Source of the DNA: CAZXWK01 sp964644675 | GTDB lineage: Bacteria > Actinomycetota > Coriobacteriia > Anaerosomatales > JAAXUF01 | DNA: 20,864 bases | Assembly: GCA_964644675.1 (NCBI GenBank) | Contig: CAZXWK010000036.1 | Span: forward strand, 1-20,864 | Direction of reading: 5' to 3' | In this document: piece after piece, positions 14,400 through 20,864 of the stretch | Position numbering within the stretch: the stretch's first letter is position 1 | Layout: every line of letters begins with the position of its first letter | Program-made: the position numbers and the translations under genes | The notes under the pieces: model-generated | Database searches by the model: none | Seen by the model: the letters and a program-made list of their open reading frames with translations, nothing else | What the model was told of the DNA's origin: nothing

Positions 14400-15568
14400 A
14401 GGTCGTAGTCGCACACGTCTCGTACCGCCATCGCGGTGGCGAGGACGTCGTGGTGGAGCGAGAGATCCGCCTACTGCGCGAAGCGGGCGTGGACGTCTCG
14501 CCCGTGGTGCTGCCGAGCGAGGACTTCGACTCGCTTCCTGCGGCGAAGAAGGCCGGGCTCGCCCTGGGCCTGGGGGATCACGCATACGGGCGGTCGTTGA
14601 TGCGCCAGGCCCTTGAGGCCCACTCGCCGGACGTCGTGCACGCGCACAACCTCTACCCGCTCTTGGGCATCGGCGCGTTGCGAGAGGCTGCCGAGCAGGG
14701 CGTGGGAACCGTGCACACGTGGCACAACTACCGCACCTCGTGCATCGCGGGCACACACTTGTACCGGGGTCACCGGTGTACCGACTGCTCGATCGAGTCG
14801 CGCCGGGCGGGATGCGTGCGCGGCTGCTACCGGGGGTCTCGGCTCCAGAGCGCTTCGTACGCTCGCGCCATGGGCGACCAGGTGTCCGCGCTCAGGGCGG
14901 GCGTTCCCGACCGGGTTGTGTGCCTCACCGAGTTCCAGCGTGACTGGTTCGTGGGACAGGGGCTGTCCGCCGAGCGGCTGGTGCTCAAGCCCAACAGCGT
15001 GGCGGAGGACGTGGGCGCGCCATTCTCGGCCCGTTCGGGCGCGCTGTACGTCGGGCGGCTATCGCCGGAGAAGGGGATCGAGCGCCTGGCTTCAGCGTGG
15101 CCGGCCTCCGGCACGCGGCTCGACGTCGTGGGAGCAGGGCCCCTGGCGGATGCGGTCCAGCGAGCAGGGGCGGGCAACCCTTCCGTCCGCATCGCGGGCG
15201 AGTTGCCGCCTGCAGAGGTGCGAGAAGCGATGCGCAGCGCCCGCGTGCTGGTCGTGCCGTCGCTGTGTTTCGAGGCCCTTCCGATGGTCGTCGTCGAGGC
15301 GCTCGCGTGCGGGACACCGGTGCTCACGTTCACCGGCGGTTCAGTCGAGCGCATACCGTCTGTCATGTCGGTGCCTTATGGCGACATGCGTGCGTTCGCC
15401 GAGAAGGCACTGTCGGTCTGCGAGTCCTCTGAGCGCGAGTGGTCGGAGATGTCCGCTTCGGCGACGAGCGCCCATGCTGCGCACTTCTCGGACACGAGGA
15501 ACGTCGGAGCGCTTCTGGAGGTGTACCGATCGGTACTCCGGGAGGTGAATCATGGCCGAGCGCAGTGA
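14396..15568 (+). CDS. Glycosyltransferase family 4 (GT-B) with a cysteine cluster
   Basis: The 390-residue GT-B enzyme has an N-terminal VVVAHVSYRHRGGEDVV (3-19) and a VHAHNLYPLLG motif (81-91). Its second domain carries LYVGRLSPEKGIERL, VVGAGPL and SLCFEALPMVVVEALACGTPV, including the E-x7-E donor-binding motif. Residues 116-144 contain five cysteines spaced C-x11-C-x2-C-x8-C-x3-C, ending GCYRGS; this insertion is known from a subset of GT4 proteins and could bind a metal, but I cannot say so for sure. The GTG at 14396 has GGAGG 9 nt upstream and overlaps the preceding stop. It overlaps the next gene by 17 nt. It is the last recognisable glycosyltransferase of the cluster. Confidence 0.9.
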   Translation: MKVVVAHVSYRHRGGEDVVVEREIRLLREAGVDVSPVVLPSEDFDSLPAAKKAGLALGLGDHAYGRSLMRQALEAHSPDVVHAHNLYPLLGIGALREAAEQGVGTVHTWHNYRTSCIAGTHLYRGHRCTDCSIESRRAGCVRGCYRGSRLQSASYARAMGDQVSALRAGVPDRVVCLTEFQRDWFVGQGLSAERLVLKPNSVAEDVGAPFSARSGALYVGRLSPEKGIERLASAWPASGTRLDVVGAGPLADAVQRAGAGNPSVRIAGELPPAEVREAMRSARVLVVPSLCFEALPMVVVEALACGTPVLTFTGGSVERIPSVMSVPYGDMRAFAEKALSVCESSEREWSEMSASATSAHAAHFSDTRNVGALLEVYRSVLREVNHGRAQ

Positions 15569-16898
15569 GATGGGCGGCGCGGTCGATGGCCTCGAACTGG
15601 CGGGACGCGTGGTCGTCACGGCGCCCATCGCCGCGTGGACGTGGCACTCGTCACCGCGAGCGGTCACCTGGAACGGCCGGACGTTCTGGGGATCGGTGAC
15701 CCGCACGGAGCGAGACGAGTCGGGAATCATCGTCTCCGCCTACGAACACGCGACGGGCGCCGTCACCGTATCGCCGATCATCCTCACCGTCGGAGCGGCC
15801 GACGACCACTGCAATCCCTCGGTATGCGTCCGGCCGGACGGGCGGATTGTGATCGGCGCTGCCGGACACACCTCGGATCGGCTGTGGGCGGCGGTCTCGT
15901 CGGCGCCCGGGGAGGTCGGAGCGTGGGACGCGCCGGTCGCCGTTCGCCCGGGTGGGTTCGGCCGCTACTCCTACACGCAGATGACGTTCCTGGCCGAAGA
16001 GGGGCCGAGCGGTCGCCTCTACTGGTTCTTCCGAGCACGCGGCTATGCGGGCTGGCTTCGCCACAAGCTGGTGCGCCTACGGGGCTACGCGAACTGGTGG
16101 GCGTACGCGACCTCCGACGACTTCGGTGAGACGTGGTCTGATGCGCGGATCCTATGGCGCGAGCGCGGCGTGAACGTGCCGTACACGCACGTGGTGTCGA
16201 ACGGCCGGGACACGATCTTCCTCTCGCGCTCGGACACCATGGACCGGGTCGATCCCGCCAACCGATGCCACGTGATGGCGTGCCGCCTGCAGCGAGGCGT
16301 GCTGTCTACCACGAATGGCGAGCGGATCTGTGGGGTGGACGGGCTCCCGCTCACCGATCGTACCCGGCTCGACCTGGTCTACGACTCCGCAGCGCCAGAT
16401 GGGCGACCGGCGTTCAACCTGGATCTGGCGCTGGACGCCGCGGGCGAGCCGGTGATCGCGTTCTCCACGATCGTCCGCAGTGACGACATTCCGCACGGCT
16501 ACACAAATCGATATCACGTCGCGCGGCACGTGGACGGTGGATGGGTCGTCGAGGACCTGGCGGACGGCGGCCCGAGCGTGTACGGCGACGACACCCATCC
16601 GCACTACTCCGGGGCGATGGCGATCGACCGTGCTGACACGGATCGCGTCCTTCTCGGCGTCGTGGACGCACGCGGGAACGAGAAGCGGTGCGACGTGCAG
16701 CTGTGGCGACGAGATCCCCGCACGGGGACGTGGGGCCGTCGCGCGACGATCACGCCTCCGGAGGACGGGGACCGCCTGAGCTTTCGCCCGACGTGTCCCG
16801 AGGGCGAGACGGGACCGGTCCGCGCCCTCTGGCTCGCCGGGCGATACCAGACCTACAAGCGCTGGTCCACGAGCGTCAGGCTGCTGGTCGAGGAGTAG
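15552..16898 (+). CDS. BNR-repeat beta-propeller protein (BNR_4-like), no signal peptide
   Basis: The 448-residue protein resembles the BNR_4/sialidase-like beta-propeller group. The DDHCNPSVCVRPDGRIVI stretch (84-101), then AAGHTSDRLW (103-112), matches the family opening with its Asp-His and Gly-His pairs. ATSDDFGETWSD (186-197) contains a clear Asp-box (S-x-D-x-G-x-T-W). Further aromatic-rich blades follow, including DDTHPHYSGAMAID. Such propellers are found on glycan hydrolases and lyases, but no catalytic motif is obvious. There is no signal peptide or membrane segment, so the protein is predicted to be cytoplasmic, which is odd for a glycan-recognising propeller. The ATG at 15552 has an excellent GGAGGTGA 3-6 nt upstream and overlaps the upstream gene by 17 nt. 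It is the last gene before the terminator. It could modify or sense the glycan intermediate. Confidence 0.75.
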   Translation: MAERSEMGGAVDGLELAGRVVVTAPIAAWTWHSSPRAVTWNGRTFWGSVTRTERDESGIIVSAYEHATGAVTVSPIILTVGAADDHCNPSVCVRPDGRIVIGAAGHTSDRLWAAVSSAPGEVGAWDAPVAVRPGGFGRYSYTQMTFLAEEGPSGRLYWFFRARGYAGWLRHKLVRLRGYANWWAYATSDDFGETWSDARILWRERGVNVPYTHVVSNGRDTIFLSRSDTMDRVDPANRCHVMACRLQRGVLSTTNGERICGVDGLPLTDRTRLDLVYDSAAPDGRPAFNLDLALDAAGEPVIAFSTIVRSDDIPHGYTNRYHVARHVDGGWVVEDLADGGPSVYGDDTHPHYSGAMAIDRADTDRVLLGVVDARGNEKRCDVQLWRRDPRTGTWGRRATITPPEDGDRLSFRPTCPEGETGPVRALWLAGRYQTYKRWSTSVRLLVEE

Positions 16899-16918
16899 CG
16901 CGGACACGCGGAAGGCGA

Positions 16919-16952
16919 AGAGCCCGGCACGGACGCGTCCGTGCCGGGCTCT
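16919..16952. terminator. Bidirectional terminator: perfect 34-bp palindrome
   Basis: Bases 16919-16934 pair with 16937-16952 without a mismatch, and the central GC makes the whole 34-bp sequence self-complementary. It lies 20 bases after the propeller stop and 25 bases beyond the stop of the convergent gene, so it can end transcription from both sides. T tracts are short (CTCGTGTT on the plus side). Confidence 0.9.
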
Positions 16953-16977
16953 CGTGTTCCACGACGTGGCTGTCGCG

Positions 16978-19900
16978 TCAGTTGAGCGTTCCGCCGATCA
17001 CGTCGAGCGCGTCGAGCCGGATCATCGTTCCCGTCGCTGCGGCGTTCTTAGTGCCGGTCCACTCGATCTTGATGGTGTGCGTCCCGGCGCTCAGCCCCTG
17101 CACCACGAGCGCTTCCTGCTGGTACTTCACGGCCGACGCGTAGAGGTCGAGGCTGTGCACCGTGGAGCCGTCGATGGTGACGCGGGCCGTTCCGTAGTAG
17201 GGTGCCTTGGTCGAGACCACGACGATGCCGGTACCGGTGAACGTGGCCTCGGCGCTGGCCGTGGTGTCGACGCGGGCGTCACTGCCCCCCGAGAGGGAGG
17301 TGGAGGTCGTGGTCGCCCACGGTCCGTTGGCGTACGCGATCCGGGAGTCCGTCTGCTCGAAGCGCGTGCCAGGAGCGTGCGTCGGGCCGGGCTCGAGCAG
17401 GGTACCCGCGACGTCGAAGGCATCGACGCGGACCATGGTGCCGCTGGAGGCGGGGTTCTTCAGGCCGGACCACTCGATGTGCAGGGTGTGCGGACCGGGG
17501 GTCAGCCCCCAGATGGCCCAGAGACGCTGCTTGTAGGCCACGGACGAGCCATACGTGTCCACGAGCTGCGGCGTGCCGCCGTCGAGGGTCACGTACGCTT
17601 TGCCGTACTGTGGCGCCTTGGTGCCGACCCAGGCGATACCCGTGCCGTCGAACTTCACGTCGACGGATCCGCTCGCCGCGTCGGTCCGGGTGTCGCTGCC
17701 GCCCGACAGACTCGAGCTGGAGGTCGTGGCCCAGTCACCGTTGTAGCGGAATCGAGCGTCGGTCTGCTCGTAGCGCGTCGACGGGTCACCGGCCGGGGTG
17801 GCCTGCTCGAGAACGCCCTGGACCTCGACGGCGTCCACACGGATGACCGTGCCCGAAGCAGCGTCGTTCTTGGTGCCGCGCCACGCGATTCGCATGGTAT
17901 GCGCGCCCGGCGCGAGATTGCCGATGGCGAAGATCGTCTGCTGGTAGGCGGTTCCCTGGGAGTACATGTCGACGGTGATCGGGGAGGTGCCGTCGATGCT
18001 GACGGTCGCCTGGCCGTAGTAGGGCGACTTGGTGCCGACCCAAGAGACGCCGGTTCCGTTGAACGCGACGGTGACCGCCGAGCCCGGGGAGTCGGTACGG
18101 GTATCTCGGCCGGCCGACAGGTTCGCATTGTCGGTGTTGGCCCAGACGCCTTCGTAGAGGAGCTTGGTGTCGCTCTGCTCGAAGCGGTTGCCGACGAACG
18201 CGAGCGTTCCGACGACGTCGAACGCGTCGACACGGATGATCGATCCGGTGGCCGCGGCGGTCGCTTCGCCGGTGTAGTTGATGGTCATGCGGTGACGCCC
18301 GTTGGCGAGCCCGTTCACCGAGAAGACCTTCTGCTGGTAGCGCGTGGTCTTGTTGTACAAGTCGACCGTCTGCGTCGCGCCGCCGTCGATGCGGACCGAG
18401 GCGATGCCATACGACTTGTACTTGGTGGACAGCCACGTGATCCCGGTACCGTCGAAGACGACGGTCGCCGATGCGCCTGCGCTCTGCGTCCAGCGGTCGG
18501 ACGTGCCTGACAGGCTGGGGTTGTTGGTCGTGCTGGACCACGAGCCGCTGTACCAGATGTAGGGGTCGGTCTGCTCGTAGCGCTTCACGATATCGAAGGT
18601 CGCCTCGGCGATGCTCGACGCGTTGCCCGCGGCGTCGGTCGCGTAGTACTGCAGCACGTGCGTGCCGGGCACCGCGGTGGTCAGCGAGCTTCCGGTGAGC
18701 CACGCGCCGCCGTCCATGCGGTAGGAGATCGCCGTGACGCCCGACAGGGTGTCGGTGGCGGTGAAGGAGATCGAAGCCGAGCCTGCGTACGAGGTCGTCA
18801 CGTCCGAAGCCACCGTCGGAGCGGTGCTGTCGATGCGAACCGACTTGGTGACTACGGTCTCTTCGTTGCCGGCGGCGTCGACCGCGAAGTACTTGAGCGT
18901 CTGCGTACCCTCCGCCGAGAAGACCGGTCGCGACGTCTCCATGGATGGCGCGGCACCGTCGGTGCTCGCGTAGCTGCGAACGACGCCGGATAGCGGATCC
19001 GTCGAGGTGATCTGGACCGTGAGAGGTCCGCGAGCCCATGCGGTCGGAGCGTTGTCCGAGCTGACGGGTGCGGCGCGGTCGAGGCGGGCGAGGACGGTCT
19101 TGGTGGCTTCCTTGTTGCCGACGCTGTCCGTGGTGGCGTACTTGATGGTGGTCACGCCGTCGGTCGAGATCGCGATCGGGCCCGTGTACTCCTGGGCGAC
19201 GTTCGACGCGTTGAGCGTGTAGCTGGTGATGCCGGGGCCGGACAAGGCGTCGGACGCGACCAGGCTCACCGAGAACGGCGTCTTCTGCCACGTGGTCGGG
19301 GCGTTGTCGCTGGTCGACGGGGCCGACTTGTCGATCCGGGCATACGCGGTCTTGGTCGTTTCGACGTTGCCGAACTGGTCGACGGACCAGTAGTCGAAGG
19401 TGTGTACACCCTCAGTGGTGATGGCAACACCGGCGGTGTAGGTGGTAGCCGAGCCACCGTCGAGGCGGTAGTAGGAGTTCTTCACGCCGGAGTAGTCATC
19501 GGTGGCCGAGAGGGTCGCCGTCACCGACGAGCCCCGCCAGGCGCCCGTGAGATTCGTCTGCGTGACCGGGTTCTGCGTGTCGGCCGCCGCAAGCGAGCCG
19601 AACACGTCGACCGCGTCGAGGCGCACGGTCGTGCCGCTCGAGGCGGCGCTCCGCGTACCGGTCCAGCTGATCCGGGCGATGTGGTGGCCGTCCGAGAGGC
19701 CGGTGATCGTGACGAGACGCTGCTGGTAGAGCGTGCTCGGGCTGTACAGGTCGACCTGCTGCGGAGCGCCGCCGTCGATGCTCACGTTGGCGATGCCGTA
19801 GGTCTTGTGCTTGGTGCCGACCAGGCTCAGGCCGACGCCGTCGAACGCGACGTGCACGGTGCCGGTGGCGTCGATCCAGCGGTCGGTGTTGTTGTAGAGC

Positions 19901-20864
19901 AGGCCGTTGGTGGTGAGCTGCCAGTTGCCCTGATAGAAGATCTTCGAGTCCGCGTTGTCGTAGCGGCGAGCCACCCAGAACGTGGCCGAGGCGGCCTTCT
20001 CGGTATTGCCCGCGATGTCGGCGGAGTACCACTCGAGCGTGTGCATGCCGCCGATGGCGGTCTGCGCGACCGTTCCGGTGGTCCAGTCGCCGCCGTCGAG
20101 ACGCCACTTCGTCGAAGCGAGACCGGAGATCGAGTCGCTCGGCGACAGGGTGATCGTCGCGGTGGTCAGGTACGTTGCCTGCACGTTGCTGGTCGTGACC
20201 GGTGCCGTGAGGTCGAGGCGGACCGTGGCGGTCTTGGTCGCCTCGCGGTTGCCGGCGACGTCCGCGCTCGAGTACTCGATCGTCGTCGTGCCTTCCTTGG
20301 TCACGTGGATCGGGCCGAGACCGGGCTGCTCCTCGCCGCCGTCGACCACGTAGCGCGTGCTTGCCACACCCGAGGTGGCGTCGGTGGCGCTCAGGGTCAC
20401 GTCACGAGGCTGCTTGACCCAGCCGCGCGGCGCGTCGTCGGTCGTCACGGGGTCGGAGAGGTCGATGCGGACCGTGGCCGTCTTGGTGGCCTCGCGGTTG
20501 CCGGCGACGTCCACGCTCGAGTACTCGATCGTGGTCGTGCCCTCCTTGGTGACCTGGATCGGGCCGGTGCCGCTCTGCTCCTCGCCGCCATCGACCACGT
20601 AGCGGGTCGAGGCGACGCCGGAGGTGGCGTCGGTGGCCGTGAGCGTGACCGGGACGGCGTGCTTGACCCACTGGCTCGGAGCGTCGTCGGTCGTCACGGG
20701 GTCGGTGAGGTCGATGCGGACCGTGGCGGTCTTGGTGGCCTCGCGGTTGCCGGCGACGTCCACGCTCGAGTACTCGATCGTGGTCGTGCCCTCCTTGGTG
20801 ACCTGGATGGGGCCGGTGCCGCTCTGCTCGGATCCGCCATCGACCACGTAGCGGGTCGAGGCGA
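16978..20864 (-). CDS. Giant repetitive cell-surface protein, C-terminal part (5' end beyond the window)
   Basis: At least 1,294 residues of a very large protein run off the right edge with no stop. From N to C it has Ig-like repeats of about 83 residues (three near-identical units plus a more divergent fourth), one beta-sandwich module, four more Ig-like units, then four consecutive copies of the beta-sandwich module to the end. The Ig-like units show the bacterial surface-repeat pattern (DPVTTDDAP, SGVASTRY, DVAGNREATKT), akin to OmpL47-type or Big-like repeats. The 120-130-residue module reads like a galactose-binding-domain (CBM-like) fold: RYEQTD at the start, then YGxAxVxIDG, VDLYSxxxxYQQ, GTHTxxIxWxGTKNAAxxGT, and RxDAxDVxGTL at the end. 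There is no LPXTG motif or membrane segment at the C-terminus. A role in adhesion or in binding the cell's own polysaccharide is inferred from composition and position. Confidence 0.8.
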   Translation of the reverse strand, partial: ASTRYVVDGGSEQSGTGPIQVTKEGTTTIEYSSVDVAGNREATKTATVRIDLTDPVTTDDAPSQWVKHAVPVTLTATDATSGVASTRYVVDGGEEQSGTGPIQVTKEGTTTIEYSSVDVAGNREATKTATVRIDLSDPVTTDDAPRGWVKQPRDVTLSATDATSGVASTRYVVDGGEEQPGLGPIHVTKEGTTTIEYSSADVAGNREATKTATVRLDLTAPVTTSNVQATYLTTATITLSPSDSISGLASTKWRLDGGDWTTGTVAQTAIGGMHTLEWYSADIAGNTEKAASATFWVARRYDNADSKIFYQGNWQLTTNGLLYNNTDRWIDATGTVHVAFDGVGLSLVGTKHKTYGIANVSIDGGAPQQVDLYSPSTLYQQRLVTITGLSDGHHIARISWTGTRSAASSGTTVRLDAVDVFGSLAAADTQNPVTQTNLTGAWRGSSVTATLSATDDYSGVKNSYYRLDGGSATTYTAGVAITTEGVHTFDYWSVDQFGNVETTKTAYARIDKSAPSTSDNAPTTWQKTPFSVSLVASDALSGPGITSYTLNASNVAQEYTGPIAISTDGVTTIKYATTDSVGNKEATKTVLARLDRAAPVSSDNAPTAWARGPLTVQITSTDPLSGVVRSYASTDGAAPSMETSRPVFSAEGTQTLKYFAVDAAGNEETVVTKSVRIDSTAPTVASDVTTSYAGSASISFTATDTLSGVTAISYRMDGGAWLTGSSLTTAVPGTHVLQYYATDAAGNASSIAEATFDIVKRYEQTDPYIWYSGSWSSTTNNPSLSGTSDRWTQSAGASATVVFDGTGITWLSTKYKSYGIASVRIDGGATQTVDLYNKTTRYQQKVFSVNGLANGRHRMTINYTGEATAAATGSIIRVDAFDVVGTLAFVGNRFEQSDTKLLYEGVWANTDNANLSAGRDTRTDSPGSAVTVAFNGTGVSWVGTKSPYYGQATVSIDGTSPITVDMYSQGTAYQQTIFAIGNLAPGAHTMRIAWRGTKNDAASGTVIRVDAVEVQGVLEQATPAGDPSTRYEQTDARFRYNGDWATTSSSSLSGGSDTRTDAASGSVDVKFDGTGIAWVGTKAPQYGKAYVTLDGGTPQLVDTYGSSVAYKQRLWAIWGLTPGPHTLHIEWSGLKNPASSGTMVRVDAFDVAGTLLEPGPTHAPGTRFEQTDSRIAYANGPWATTTSTSLSGGSDARVDTTASAEATFTGTGIVVVSTKAPYYGTARVTIDGSTVHSLDLYASAVKYQQEALVVQGLSAGTHTIKIEWTGTKNAAATGTMIRLDALDVIGGTLN
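16984..18582 (-). repeat. Four consecutive copies of a CBM-like module
   Basis: Copies lie at about 18582-18202, 18189-17809, 17778-17398 and 17367-16984, each about 127 residues, joined by linkers of 4 to 10 residues. Shared landmarks are xRYEQTD or RFEQSD at the start, YGxAxVxIDG, the VDLYS-YQQ pair, WxGTKNAAxxGT and DAxDVxGTL. The copies are clearly related but divergent in DNA, so they are old duplications, unlike the nearly identical Ig-like units at the right edge. Confidence 0.85.
18586..19590 (-). repeat. Block of four divergent Ig-like units
   Basis: Four units of about 80-84 residues (positions about 19572-18586) lie between the internal CBM-like module and the four C-terminal modules. 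Each begins with an AP or NPVT-like motif followed by a beta-rich core (SGVxxxxY or similar) and ends with a DxxGNxE or GNxS motif. Identity between them is low, which contrasts with the block to the right. Confidence 0.7.
19591..19968 (-). repeat. Internal CBM-like module (fifth copy)
   Basis: Residues 294-419 of the visible chain (RRYDNADSKIFYQGNW at the start, then GTKHKTYGIANVSIDGG, VDLYSPSTLYQQ, SWTGTRSAASSGT and DAVDVFGSL) have the same motif order as the four C-terminal copies. It is flanked by Ig-like units on both sides, so the domain order is Ig block, module, Ig block, then four modules. Confidence 0.8.
20215..20864 (-). repeat. Near-identical 249-bp tandem repeats (83-residue Ig-like units)
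   Basis: The repeat period is exactly 249 bp (83 codons): DL(T/S)xPVTT recurs at residues 46, 129 and 212 of the visible chain. Bases 20461-20582 and 20710-20831 differ at only a few positions, and the third unit (from about 20212) is more divergent. The array continues past the window edge. High DNA identity indicates recent duplication or gene conversion, so copy number may vary between strains and be misassembled in short-read data. Confidence 0.9.

Noticed and set aside
12816..14756. Long minus-strand frame opposite the GT4 genes
   Set aside because: It overlaps two clear glycosyltransferases and has no recognisable domain.
16954..18510. Plus-strand frame of 518 codons opposite the surface protein
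   Set aside because: It follows the wobble pattern of the minus-strand repeats, is Arg/Gly/Val-rich, and has no motif or ribosome site.
20215..20864. CRISPR array or intergenic tandem repeat
   Set aside because: The 249-bp units are whole codons inside an open frame and encode a repeated protein domain.

Overview
The window is a stretch of GC-rich bacterial chromosome whose third codon positions are almost always G or C. It looks like a Gram-positive (monoderm) member of the Actinomycetota or a relative. The evidence is a housekeeping sigma-factor tail, a PASTA-amidase lipoprotein, a fused Wzz/BY-kinase in one polypeptide, and no outer-membrane export (Wza-type) gene. I cannot name the genus; a coriobacterial or deep actinobacterial lineage is only a guess.

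Layout. Positions 1-113 hold the C-terminus of an RpoD/SigA-type sigma factor, followed by a strong hairpin terminator. tRNA-Asn(GUU) lies on the minus strand with its own recognisable promoter. A CAU-anticodon tRNA lies on the plus strand. Positions 542-2317 carry a two-gene cell-wall unit: a lipoprotein N-acetylmuramoyl-alanine amidase with a PASTA domain, and a membrane-anchored protein resembling a degenerate LCP (LytR-CpsA-Psr) domain. A separate gene at 2460-3263 encodes a one-TM protein of unknown function behind a plausible promoter.

Positions 3356-16898 form an exopolysaccharide or capsule locus, all on the plus strand: Wzz/BY-kinase co-polymerase, Wzx-type flippase, polysaccharide pyruvyl transferase, GT2 glycosyltransferase, Wzy/O-antigen-ligase-type polymerase, a nucleotidyltransferase/thymidylate-kinase-like fusion, an APH-like kinase, two GT4 glycosyltransferases, and a BNR-type beta-propeller. 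From the flippase onward the reading frames overlap or nearly touch, so translation is probably coupled. The set fits a Wzx/Wzy pathway: GTs build a lipid-linked repeat unit, pyruvyl transferase adds a ketal, Wzx flips, Wzy polymerises, and the BY-kinase sets chain length. No priming glycosyltransferase and no nucleotide-sugar synthesis genes are visible here.

A perfect 34-bp palindrome (16919-16952) separates the operon from a convergent minus-strand gene that runs off the right edge. That gene encodes a very large repetitive surface protein, with at least eight Ig-like repeats (the three rightmost nearly identical in DNA) and five copies of a beta-sandwich module that looks carbohydrate-binding. 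The least routine features are the amidase whose catalytic Glu position is Gln, the BY-kinase with an extra C-terminal membrane segment and an altered Walker A' motif, the pair of unusual kinases inside the glycan operon, the beta-propeller with no signal peptide, and the modular giant surface protein.
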